Shown here piece by piece: positions 9,229 to 16,962 of a stretch of 64,000 nt of DNA. This DNA comes from DASXHY01 sp036272195 (GTDB taxonomy: Bacteria > Verrucomicrobiota > Verrucomicrobiia > Limisphaerales > DASXHY01). The notes below the pieces were generated by a model. It had not been told where the DNA came from. It did no database searches and saw only the letters and a program-made list of their open reading frames with translations. Numbering within the stretch: the stretch's first letter is position 1; the number at the start of each line of letters is the position of its first letter. The stretch lies in the NCBI GenBank assembly GCA_036272195.1, contig DATAZE010000031.1, positions 1 to 64,000 on the forward strand. The letters run 5' to 3'. Made by a program: the position numbers and the translations under genes.

Positions 9229-10118
9229 AATACGCGCTTGGGATTGATATTGGAGGCGCCCGCATCAAAGCGCTGGCAGTAACTCCGCTTGGCCGCAAGC
9301 TGGCCGAGACTGCCACTGCGACCGGGGATGACGGAAAGAAAAACTGGATCATGAATGTGCGGCTGGCCAAGTCGCACATCGAGCAATCACTGGGTTGCCT
9401 GCCCACGTGGATTGGCCTTGCTGCGCCGGGCCTGGTCGCAAATGACCAATGCTCGATCCGCTCCATGCCGGGACGTTTGCCGGGATTGGAAGGCTTGATT
9501 TGGCGGAAGTTTTTGAACTCCGCCGGGCCAGTGTCCGTCCTGAACGATGCGCAAGCCGCTTTGGCGGGCGAAGTGTGGCGCGGCGCGGCGCGAGGAGCGC
9601 AGAACGCAATTTTACTTACCTTGGGAACCGGCGTTGGAGGCGCGGCGCTCGTGGATGGACGCTTATTGCGTGGTCACCTTGGCCGCGCGGGACACTTTGG
9701 TCATATCTCCCTGGACCCCGCCGGCGGTTTGGACATTGCCCACACGCCGGGCAGCTTGGAGGATGCCATCGGCGAATGCAGCATCCGATCGCGCTCACAA
9801 GGACGCTTTGCCTCCACCCGGGCCCTCGTGACTGCGAGCAACCGAAATGACCCCGCTGCCCGGCGGATATGGCTTGAGTCCGTGCAAGCATTGGCCGCGG
9901 GAATTGCTTCGCTCATTAACGTGCTCGATCCAAAAATAGTCATCCTTGGCGGCGGCATCGCCGAGGCGGGCCCGGCTTTGTTCCGCCCGCTCAACCAATA
10001 TCTGACCTCCTTCGAATGGCGTCCCCTCCGCACCCGCGTGGCCGTTGTTCCAGCCCGGCTCGGCGATTTTGCGGGCGCTTTCGGCGCGGCGTGGAATGCC
10101 CTCCATTTTCAGAAATGA
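9225..10118 (+). CDS. ROK-family sugar kinase
   Basis: A 297-residue protein starting at the ATG in the ATGA overlap with the SDR gene. The N-terminal GIDIGGARIKALAV is the ATP-phosphate loop of the actin-like ROK fold. LNDAQAALAGEVWRGAARGAQNAILLTLGTGVGGAAL contains the catalytic Asp (LNDA) and the second phosphate loop. HLGRAGHFGHISLDP takes the place of the ROK ExGH region, but the Cys-rich zinc motif (CxCGxxGC) usual in ROK kinases is absent; here it reads AHTPGSLEDAIG. The missing zinc site is odd, although some sugar kinases in the family lack it. It probably phosphorylates the sugar that the next gene product handles. Confidence 0.85.
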   Translation: MKYALGIDIGGARIKALAVTPLGRKLAETATATGDDGKKNWIMNVRLAKSHIEQSLGCLPTWIGLAAPGLVANDQCSIRSMPGRLPGLEGLIWRKFLNSAGPVSVLNDAQAALAGEVWRGAARGAQNAILLTLGTGVGGAALVDGRLLRGHLGRAGHFGHISLDPAGGLDIAHTPGSLEDAIGECSIRSRSQGRFASTRALVTASNRNDPAARRIWLESVQALAAGIASLINVLDPKIVILGGGIAEAGPALFRPLNQYLTSFEWRPLRTRVAVVPARLGDFAGAFGAAWNALHFQK

Positions 10119-10125
10119 ATTTATC

Positions 10126-10914
10126 ATGAACAACTCCTCTCCCGCTCAAACCTATCTCCAACGCTCGCGCGATCTGGTGGGCAAGGCCGAATCGCAACTC
10201 CCGCAAATTTATCAGGCGGCTGACTGGTTCGCGCAGAGCATTTTGGCCGGGCGCATGGTCCACGTTTTTGGTTCGGGGCACAGCCGGATACTGGTCGAAG
10301 AAATGTGGCCGCGCTACGGTTCGTTTCCGGGCTTCAATCCCATCGTCGAACTTTCCCTCACTTTTCACAATCTCGTCATCGGCGCCAATGGGCAACGCCA
10401 GGCCATGTTTCTGGAAAACGTCTCAGGATTGGCCGAACGCATTCTTCGCAACTTCGCCCTGCGCCCGGCGGATTCGGCGCTCATCATTTCGTCAAGCGGC
10501 TGCAATCTCGTACCGGTGGAAATGGCGGACGGTTTTCGGAAGAAGGGCGTCAAAGTTGTGGCCATCGTCACGCGCCAACATTCCGAAGCCAGCCCGGCAA
10601 AGCATCCCGGCGGCAAGAAGCTTCAGGACTTTGCCGATTTGGTGCTGGACACCGGCGCGCCGGTGGGTGACGCAATGGTGGCCATTCCCGGCCTGGACGT
10701 GGCCGTATCGCCTGGCTCAACCATCGGCGGCTGTCTGCTTGTCAACGCCATCAAAGCCGAAGTGGCCGCACGTCTCACAGCGGCTGGCCAGCCGCCCAGG
10801 GTATTGACGGGAGCCGCAGTAGTCGGGATTGATCGCGCGGCCGAAATCTTTGAAGCCGCCTACGATGAACATGCGCATCGGATGGCGCGAATCTATGCCG
10901 AATCAGGCGCTTAA
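10126..10914 (+). CDS. SIS-domain phosphosugar-binding protein (UPF0309-like)
   Basis: A 262-residue protein starting at the ATG at 10126, 7 bp after the kinase; the frame opens earlier but overlaps the kinase. It has one SIS domain: MVHVFGSGHSRILVEEMWPR near residue 45, SALIISSSGCNLVPVEMADGFRKKGVKVVAIVTRQ with the Ser-rich phosphate loop, and a VAVSPGSTIGGCLLVNAIKAEV helix. This is the UPF0309/sugar-isomerase-domain group, often found beside ROK kinases and amino-sugar genes. It probably isomerises, or deaminates and isomerises, the sugar phosphate made upstream. The specific reaction is not established. Confidence 0.85.
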   Translation: MNNSSPAQTYLQRSRDLVGKAESQLPQIYQAADWFAQSILAGRMVHVFGSGHSRILVEEMWPRYGSFPGFNPIVELSLTFHNLVIGANGQRQAMFLENVSGLAERILRNFALRPADSALIISSSGCNLVPVEMADGFRKKGVKVVAIVTRQHSEASPAKHPGGKKLQDFADLVLDTGAPVGDAMVAIPGLDVAVSPGSTIGGCLLVNAIKAEVAARLTAAGQPPRVLTGAAVVGIDRAAEIFEAAYDEHAHRMARIYAESGA

Positions 10915-10921
10915 TATTGCA

Positions 10922-11977
10922 ATGAAAACCAACCCTCTCCGCACTTCAGTCATCGGCAGCTATCCGTTTCCCGGGTGGCTGGATTTCGCTTCGCAAAACC
11001 TGGACCGCTTTGGTTCTTCCGACCTCGCTGAAGCCCAGGACGACGCCGTTATCACCACGTTGCACGATCAATTGGCCGCGGGATTGGACGTTGTGACGGA
11101 TGGCGAACAAACCCGCCTGGATTTCAACCTCTCCTTCTACGGTTACCTGGAGGGCATCCAACTGGAATCCTCATCACCCAGAAGATTTGGTCCGCCGGCG
11201 CACGATCAACGTGGCAAACATCAAGTGATCGCGGCGCTCCGCGCTCCGCGCGGGCTTGGCGCGGTCGAAGAATACAAGCGCCTGAAACGATTATTCCAGG
11301 CGGGCAATCACGGATCACAGACCACGTTGAAAGCCAGTGTGCCGGGGCCTTATACCTTGAGCGGTCGGCTGCTTCCCAATCAGCAATACCCGGATCGCTG
11401 GGCATTGACCGAGGCGTTGATACCGATCGTGCGAAAGGAACTTGAAGACCTTGTTTCCGCAGGTTGCACCGAGATCAGTGTGGATGAACCTTCCATGAGC
11501 TGCTATGCGTACCGCGAGGACACGAAACGCTTTGTGGATATTTTTAACCGCACCGTCGAGCCGGTGGCTGGCCGGACGCGAGTCTGCACGCATTTGTGTT
11601 TTGGGAACTATAAGGCACGCGCTGTGGGGCCGCGCCATCTGGCGCCCCTGTTCCCGGCCTTCCTTGATTTCAAATGCGATGAGATGCACGTGGAGATGGC
11701 GAGCCGGGAGTTCGCGGAGGTTGAACTTATCGCGCAAATCGCCCGCCGGATGGATGTCGCCGTGGGCATCGTGGACGTAAAAAGTTATTATATCGAGACT
11801 CCGCGCGACATAGCTGACCGCGTACGTTTATGCCTGAAACATGCCGCGCCGGACCGGCTCGTTTTTGCGCCCGATTGCGGCCTGAGCCAAACCGCACGCT
11901 GGGCTGCGAAACAAAAGCTGGCCAGCCTGGTGGAAGGCGTCAAGCTTGCGCGAAAGGAATTGGGCCTCGACAAATGA
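10922..11977 (+). CDS. MetE C-terminal-like (cobalamin-independent methionine synthase II family) protein
   Basis: A 351-residue protein; I choose the ATG at 10922 because SVIGSYPFPGWL directly follows, as in stand-alone MetE catalytic domains. Family signatures are VVTDGEQTRLDF, ISVDEPSMSC, VCTHLCFGNYK (zinc ligands His and Cys), DEMHVEMASRE (Glu ligand) and FAPDCGLSQTARWAAKQKL (Cys ligand). All four zinc ligands are present, so the metal site looks intact. The N-terminal folate-binding half of full MetE is absent. Its place inside a sugar operon, 7 bp after the SIS gene and 1 bp before the lactonase gene, suggests transfer or removal of a methyl or thiol-linked group on a carbohydrate intermediate rather than methionine synthesis. 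That role is inference. Confidence 0.85.
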   Translation: MKTNPLRTSVIGSYPFPGWLDFASQNLDRFGSSDLAEAQDDAVITTLHDQLAAGLDVVTDGEQTRLDFNLSFYGYLEGIQLESSSPRRFGPPAHDQRGKHQVIAALRAPRGLGAVEEYKRLKRLFQAGNHGSQTTLKASVPGPYTLSGRLLPNQQYPDRWALTEALIPIVRKELEDLVSAGCTEISVDEPSMSCYAYREDTKRFVDIFNRTVEPVAGRTRVCTHLCFGNYKARAVGPRHLAPLFPAFLDFKCDEMHVEMASREFAEVELIAQIARRMDVAVGIVDVKSYYIETPRDIADRVRLCLKHAAPDRLVFAPDCGLSQTARWAAKQKLASLVEGVKLARKELGLDK

Positions 11978-11978
11978 A

Positions 11979-12812
11979 ATGAAACCGGCCTTTCAAAAGG
12001 ATGATACGCTGCTGGCCGACATCGCCCTTGCCCGGGCTGCAAACCGCGCCCGGTTATGGTGGCTGGGCCAAAGCGGTTTTCTCCTTTATACGCCAGACGG
12101 AACGATTCTTTTTGACCCGTATCTTTCTGATTCACTGACCAAAAAATACGCCCGCACCGACAAACCGCACCAGCGCCTCACCGAGCGCGTCATCGCCCCC
12201 GGCCGCCTGGCCGGCATTGACGTTATCACCAGTTCGCATAACCACACCGACCATCTTGACCCTGAAACGCTTCGGCCTTTATTCGCCGCAAATCCGCTGG
12301 CAAAGCTGCTCATTCCGCGCGCCAATCGTTCCTTCGTGCTGAAGCGGCTCAATGAAGCCGGGCAAATGCTGATCGAAGTGGACGCGGGCGAGCGCGTCAC
12401 CGTGGCCGGAATCGAATTTCACGGTATTCCCGCCGCGCACAACACGGTCGAACGTGACGAATTCGGCCACTGCCGCTTCCTCGGTTATGTCGCGCGCTTG
12501 AATGGAATTACAATATATCATAGCGGCGACACGATGTTGCACGACCAGCTTGCCAGCCAGGTCAGCCCCTTCAAGCCTGACTTGGCGCTCGTGCCCATCA
12601 ATGGCAACCACCCCGAACGGCGGGTGGCGGGCAACCTCGATGGGCGCGAAGCGGCCATGCTGGCTCATGACATCAGCGCCGACCTCGCCGTTCCCCATCA
12701 CTTCGATATGTTTGAGTTCAACACCGCGCCGCCAGATGAGTTTGAATCCGAGTGCCGGCGACTGGGCCAGAGATGCCGCACGTTACGCAACGGGGAGGGA
12801 ATGGATTTGTAA
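11979..12812 (+). CDS. UlaG-like metallo-beta-lactamase-fold hydrolase
   Basis: A 277-residue protein starting at the ATG one base after the preceding stop. The MBL-fold metal motif is SHNHTDHLD (HxHxDH type, with Asn in the second position). Further metal ligands are in IPAAHN and IYHSGDTM, and VPHHFDMFEFN is the C-terminal His motif. The sequence style is that of L-ascorbate-6-phosphate lactonase (UlaG) and related sugar-lactone phosphate hydrolases, including the N-terminal LWWLGQSGFLL and ILFDPYLSDS. In this operon it plausibly opens a sugar-acid lactone produced by one of the dehydrogenases. It is predicted to be cytoplasmic. Confidence 0.85.
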   Translation: MKPAFQKDDTLLADIALARAANRARLWWLGQSGFLLYTPDGTILFDPYLSDSLTKKYARTDKPHQRLTERVIAPGRLAGIDVITSSHNHTDHLDPETLRPLFAANPLAKLLIPRANRSFVLKRLNEAGQMLIEVDAGERVTVAGIEFHGIPAAHNTVERDEFGHCRFLGYVARLNGITIYHSGDTMLHDQLASQVSPFKPDLALVPINGNHPERRVAGNLDGREAAMLAHDISADLAVPHHFDMFEFNTAPPDEFESECRRLGQRCRTLRNGEGMDL

Positions 12813-12823
12813 GCTCATAATGT

Positions 12824-13888
12824 ATGAAACTTCGTGTTGCGGGAATCAACTTCGATCATATGCACATGGGCGATCTGCTGCGCATGGTCTTCAACCACCC
12901 GCAGGCTGAGATCGTTGGAATCTGTGACGAGGAGCCAAAGCGGATGCAGCAGGCCATCGCCAACTTCAACCTCCCGGTCGAGCGCGTTTTTACAGACCTC
13001 GATGAGTGCATTGAAAAGTCGCGGCCCGACTTTGTCATCCTTTGCCCCGCCACGGCCCGGCACGCCGAATATGTCGAGCGGGTCGCGCCTCACCGTGTGC
13101 ATATCCTGGTGGAGAAGCCATTCGCCGCGTCAGTGGCAGAGGCGGATCGGATGATTGCCATCGTGAAGAAGCATCGGGTGTTCCTCGGCATCAACTGGCC
13201 GTTGCGCTGGTATCCGAGCCACTGCACCGCTCATCGCCTATTAACTGAGGGACACATCGGCGCACTGGAGGAAGTTCATTTCTACGGCGGCAATCGCGGT
13301 CCGCTCTGGCACAGAGCGGATAAAGTCGAAACCCTTCCGACGGCGGCTGAAAAAAGACGAAGTTGGTTTTACCAGCGCAAGCTGGGCGGCGGCTCGTTAC
13401 TCGACTATCTGGGCTATGGCACGACGCTCGGCACCTGGTATCACAATGGGCGAAAGCCCGTTGAGGTCACGGCTGTGACGGACCTTCCCAATGGTTTGGA
13501 AGTGGACGAGCATAGCATCACCGTCGCGCGCTATGCCTGCGGCCTCTCAAAATTCGAAACGCGCTGGGGCACTTTCACCGATCCGTGGACCCTTCAGCCT
13601 CAGCCAAAATGTGGCTTTGTGCTCAAGGGCACGGATGGAACGATCAGCAGTTACGATTACGATCCCGGAATCCGATCACAAACTCGCAAAAGGCCGGAAG
13701 GCGAAAATATTCCTGTGGACCGATTGAAACCACCCTTCCAAAATCCGATCCAATACTTTATTGATTGCCTCCAGCGGGACCAGCCGCCCGCAGGGCCTCT
13801 CTCGCCGAAAATCTGCCGCATTGGCCAGCAGATGGTGGACAGCGCCGTGTTGAGCGCCCGGCTCAAGCGCACCGTAAAATTAAAATGA
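12824..13888 (+). CDS. Gfo/Idh/MocA-family oxidoreductase
   Basis: A 354-residue NAD(P)-dependent dehydrogenase starting at the ATG at 12824, 11 bp after the lactonase. The N-terminal Rossmann part starts VAGINFDHMHMGDLL, which departs from the usual GxGxxG; DFVILCPATARHAEYVERV is typical. VHILVEKPFAASVAEADRMI carries the EKP catalytic-lysine motif. The C-terminal beta-sheet domain includes ALEEVHFYGGNRGP and GGGSLLDYLGYGTTLGTWY. Members oxidise or epimerise hydroxyls on sugars, inositols or amino sugars. Confidence 0.88.
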   Translation: MKLRVAGINFDHMHMGDLLRMVFNHPQAEIVGICDEEPKRMQQAIANFNLPVERVFTDLDECIEKSRPDFVILCPATARHAEYVERVAPHRVHILVEKPFAASVAEADRMIAIVKKHRVFLGINWPLRWYPSHCTAHRLLTEGHIGALEEVHFYGGNRGPLWHRADKVETLPTAAEKRRSWFYQRKLGGGSLLDYLGYGTTLGTWYHNGRKPVEVTAVTDLPNGLEVDEHSITVARYACGLSKFETRWGTFTDPWTLQPQPKCGFVLKGTDGTISSYDYDPGIRSQTRKRPEGENIPVDRLKPPFQNPIQYFIDCLQRDQPPAGPLSPKICRIGQQMVDSAVLSARLKRTVKLK

Positions 13889-13906
13889 CCTGACGCACGC
13901 CGAAGC

Positions 13907-15043
13907 ATGGCAAAACGCAATTATTCATTGGCCGCCAAAACTGCGGGACCTATCATTCCCGCGCCCAATTTGCCCTACGGCCCACCGCAACCTGATCGGT
14001 ATCGTCCCAGGATTGGCATGATTGGTTGCGGCGGGATCACCGCATCGCATCTGGCCGCCTATTCTGCCGCCGGCTGGGAGGTCGTTGCGGTCTGCGACAA
14101 GGTGGAAGCAGCCGCGCGGAAACGCAGGGAGGAGTTTTGCCCGAAGGCGGCAATTTATAAAGATTATCAAAGCCTCCTGGAGGACAGTGGCGTGGACGTG
14201 GTGGACATCGCATTGCACCCCGGACCACGCGTCGCCGCCATTGAAGCGGCGCTCAACGCGGGGAAACACGTACTGAGTCAAAAACCGTTTGTGCTCGATC
14301 TGGAGGTTGGCAAACGGTTGGTGGCGCTGGCCGCGAAACGAAAATGCAAGCTCGCCATCAACCAAAATGGGCGCTGGTCGCCCTATGCCAGTTATATCGC
14401 TCAAGCCATTCGCGCCGGATTAATTGGAGAAGTGCAGACGGTTTCAATGAGCTTGAACTGGGATCACACCTGGATCAAAGGCACACCGTTCGAGGGCATT
14501 CATCATGTGGTGCTCTTCGATTTCGCAATTCACTGGTTCGACATGGCCACCCTTTTTTTTGCGGGACGAAAACCGCTTCGGGTTTTTGCCGCAAGCGCCC
14601 TCGTGCCCGGGCAACAATTGAAACCGCCGATGATCGGAAGCGCCTTGGTGCAATTCGAGGGCGGAAGCGCCACGTTGAGCTTTGATGCCCATTCCCGTTT
14701 CGGACCAAAAGAAGCCATCTGTGTCACCGGTTCCGCCGGAACGATTCAGGCATCCGGGCCGATTTGCGCAGCGCACGATATCACGCTCGACCTGAAACGT
14801 GGCCGAGCGAAGCCAAAACTGGAGGGGAAGTGGTTTAACGACGGCTTTCGCGGCGCCATGGGCGAGTTGCTCTGTGCCATCGAGCAAGACCGCGAGCCAT
14901 CGAACTCAGCGAGCGAAAACCTGACCAGTCTCGCTGTTTGTTTTGCAGCCACGAAATCGGCGGACACGCAACAGGCTCAAATCCCGGGCAAAATCCAAAC
15001 CCCGCTTGCTCCGAACAAGGGCAAGCATGAAGCTGCTCTTTAG
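13907..15043 (+). CDS. Gfo/Idh/MocA-family oxidoreductase, second copy
   Basis: A 378-residue dehydrogenase, last gene of the operon, 18 bp after the previous one. It carries IGMIGCGGITASHLAAY (the cofactor GxGxxG), VDVVDIALHPGPRVAAIEAALNAGKHVLSQKPF and the C-domain HHVVLFDFAIHWFDMATLFF with the conserved GxHxxD-like His/Asp region. The EKP motif reads QKP, a known variant that keeps the catalytic Lys. It is clearly diverged from the gene before it, so the pair probably performs two separate redox steps. The C-terminus ends in a Lys/Ala-rich tail without known function. Confidence 0.87.
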   Translation: MAKRNYSLAAKTAGPIIPAPNLPYGPPQPDRYRPRIGMIGCGGITASHLAAYSAAGWEVVAVCDKVEAAARKRREEFCPKAAIYKDYQSLLEDSGVDVVDIALHPGPRVAAIEAALNAGKHVLSQKPFVLDLEVGKRLVALAAKRKCKLAINQNGRWSPYASYIAQAIRAGLIGEVQTVSMSLNWDHTWIKGTPFEGIHHVVLFDFAIHWFDMATLFFAGRKPLRVFAASALVPGQQLKPPMIGSALVQFEGGSATLSFDAHSRFGPKEAICVTGSAGTIQASGPICAAHDITLDLKRGRAKPKLEGKWFNDGFRGAMGELLCAIEQDREPSNSASENLTSLAVCFAATKSADTQQAQIPGKIQTPLAPNKGKHEAAL

Positions 15044-15672
15044 CTTGGTGCGCGAAAATATGGAATTACATTATGTCGGCAAAAATGCCAGCAACGCCGA
15101 TGTGGATAAGTTTTGCCTCCCTTCGCTTGCCGCTGGACCAGGAATTTGCCGATCATCATTCGATTGAACTTATCCAGTCGTGTAGGACCTAAATGCTCCT
15201 TCCACCTAGCAATTGACTTGGTTTACGGTTTTCTGGTGTTGTATGACACACCGGTGGGGGCGCCGGTCGTCAATGCGCGCATAACAAAATCCGAGGAATG
15301 TTGGAGTTGCTCGCTATTCGAAACAAAATGGTATTCGTAACGGGCCGAGTGTCATATTGCCATCGTTATCATTAATCACGTTTGTGAGGTCAAACATCGA
15401 AAGCCCATCGCCTCCGACCGATTCCGCAAAATTGGCGGCTCCGACCGTCCCAACCAAGTTTGGCTCGGAAACATTACTTATGGTCACGTGGGACATTGCC
15501 ACAGACTCAAACTAATGCTTCCTTTCCGGGATTTTTTCCTGACAATTCCTGACAGTTTAGATTCGCAAATAGGACGTCTCTTTTCGACCTAGGGGGATCT
15601 GCTAATATAAAAAATAGTCATTAATTACAGAGTCTTTGAGTCGTTTTCACGAAATGAAGCGAAATGGCAAAA
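15044..15672. other. Gene-poor interval after the sugar operon
   Basis: No gene that I can support. A GGTGT-N8-ACACC inverted repeat (15235-15252) overlaps a TTGTATGACA word at 15239-15248 that is the reverse complement of part of the candidate operator at 8306-8317. A 62-codon minus-strand frame (15314-15502) has no recognisable features. Confidence 0.4.
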
Positions 15673-15700
15673 GCAGGTTCAAGTCCTCTCTCGCGCACCA
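15673..15700 (+). other. tRNA 3'-end remnant (possible attachment-site scar)
   Basis: The stretch ends GGTTCAAGTCC...CGCGCACCA, which has the look of a T-loop (TTCAAGT), a 3' acceptor strand and CCA. Two of the five T-stem pairs are mismatched, and the 5' acceptor strand GCGCGAG is absent within 100 bp upstream, so no whole tRNA exists here. A decayed integrase starts 33 bp downstream, the arrangement expected at an old site of integration into a tRNA 3' end. Confidence 0.5.
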
Positions 15701-15732
15701 TTTAATTACTTAGGAAATATGAAAATAAATGA

Positions 15733-15984
15733 GACTTTAAATACGGAGAGTGCAGAGAGGGGTATTATCGTGAATCAAAGGGCGTAAAAAATGGCAAGAA
15801 AACATGGTTGGTTGACCTCGGATTGGTTGACGGAAAGAGGCAGCGCTTTTTTCCTTTCGACAAAAAGAAAGAAGCCGAAGACGAAATGGCCATCCGCCAG
15901 GCATTAATAAAAAAGACGCCGGCGCCGTTTCATTCAGATCAACGACACGCTTACTTGGCGAATGGTTTTCACGTTCACGTTTAG
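15733..15984 (+). pseudogene. Decayed tyrosine recombinase, N-terminal arm-binding fragment
   Basis: This open stretch lies between a TGA at 15730 and a TAG at 15982 and has no usable start codon. It reads through NGKKTWLVDLGLVDGKRQR, then FFPFDKKKEAEDEMAIRQAL. That is the usual beginning of verrucomicrobial tyrosine integrases (K.W.VDLG..DGKR.R.FF..K.EAE). The core-binding and catalytic domains are missing, so this is a relic. It lies next to a tRNA 3' remnant and overlaps the pseudopilin stop by 4 bp. Confidence 0.6.
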
Positions 15985-16883
15985 GGATTAGAAGAAGTCG
16001 GAAAGTGGCTGGCTACATAAATCAAGTCAGTCCTAGCAGTGTTAGCCTGGCTCCCGGCGCTGCCGGCGCCGCCGACGTTGCTGTATTTTGAGGGGCTCAT
16101 GCTGTTGGCGAAGGCGATGACTAAATCACTTACCCATTTATGAGGTTGCGCATGTCCATCCGCGAAGCTGAAAGTGCTGTTGGCGCCGTGATAAGCTGCC
16201 GGGGAGTCAACCCATGCGGCGGTGAAAAAGGGATTTGTCGGCGTGACATCCGGCGCGCCGGGATACATATCCCAGGTATGCTGGTTCTCGGCAAAGGTCA
16301 GGCCGAAGGCGGTTTGCTGTTGCGAGGCGCATTCCTCTACCCAGAGAAATCGTTCGCTCGGATGGACTAACTGGGACTGCCGGGTGATGGTTCCCAGCAG
16401 AGGGGAGAACTGAGTATCGCCGCCGACGAAACCGCCAGCTCCCGAATAGCTGTCCCAGCAAAAAAAACCAGCCTTGGCGAACCGAATGTCGCCCGGGCAA
16501 TGCAAAATGTCCGGGTTGGGTGCGTATTGATAAATCGGGCCGTTTCTATAGCCCGTTTGGAAAAGCCATTTTGCGGCGTCGTTGCCGCCCAAAGTTGCCG
16601 GAGGCGCGATGGTGATTAAATCCGCTTCCAACCGCCAGTCCGCAGAAGATACGGTACTGAATCCGACTACTTTATCTGAGTTATCATTGCAATACATCAG
16701 CCAAGCCAGGGCAAGTTGTTTTTGGTTGCTTAAACAGGCGGACTGGGTTGCCCGTTTTTTGGCGGAAGCCAGGGCCGGCAGCAGCAACCCGGCCAGGATG
16801 GCGATGATAGCGATTACAACGAGTAACTCTATCAAAGTAAAGCCACGCGGACTAGTTACCACCGATATTTTCGATCTGTTCAT
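15981..16883 (-). CDS. Pseudopilin of the H-X9-DG type
   Basis: A 300-residue protein starting at the ATG at 16883; the frame opens 14 codons earlier, but that stretch is an upstream hairpin. The prepilin motif RGFTLIELLVVIAIIAILAGLLLPALASAKKRA is at residues ~13-45. A globular part follows with CLSNQKQLALAWLMYCNDNSDK, typical of the DUF1559-like family, and the terminal AAYHGANSTFSFADGHAQPHKW supplies the H...DGH motif. Such proteins are processed by prepilin peptidase and built into type II secretion-like pseudopili. It follows the secreted LamG-like gene on the same strand, with a terminator between them. Confidence 0.88.
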   Translation of the reverse strand: MNRSKISVVTSPRGFTLIELLVVIAIIAILAGLLLPALASAKKRATQSACLSNQKQLALAWLMYCNDNSDKVVGFSTVSSADWRLEADLITIAPPATLGGNDAAKWLFQTGYRNGPIYQYAPNPDILHCPGDIRFAKAGFFCWDSYSGAGGFVGGDTQFSPLLGTITRQSQLVHPSERFLWVEECASQQQTAFGLTFAENQHTWDMYPGAPDVTPTNPFFTAAWVDSPAAYHGANSTFSFADGHAQPHKWVSDLVIAFANSMSPSKYSNVGGAGSAGSQANTARTDLIYVASHFPTSSNP

Positions 16884-16895
16884 GTTTTGAATAGA

Positions 16896-16923
16896 GCTGG
16901 CGGGAACTGGAACTCCCGCCAGC
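16896..16923 (-). terminator. Strong hairpin between LamG-like gene and pseudopilin
   Basis: A perfect 10-bp GC-rich stem (GCTGGCGGGA at 16896-16905, TCCCGCCAGC at 16914-16923) with an 8-nt loop lies 39 bp after the LamG-like stop and just before the pseudopilin ATG. On the minus strand TCTATTCAAAA follows. It probably ends or attenuates the upstream transcript. Confidence 0.55.
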
Positions 16924-16962
16924 ATTGAATGTATCTTCCAAAGACTGCAAAGATCGGATCCC

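Noticed and set aside
15600..15700. A complete tRNA gene ending in CGCGCACCA
   Set aside because: The 5' acceptor strand, D-arm and anticodon arm are missing upstream, and the T-stem has two mismatches, so only a 3' remnant is claimed.
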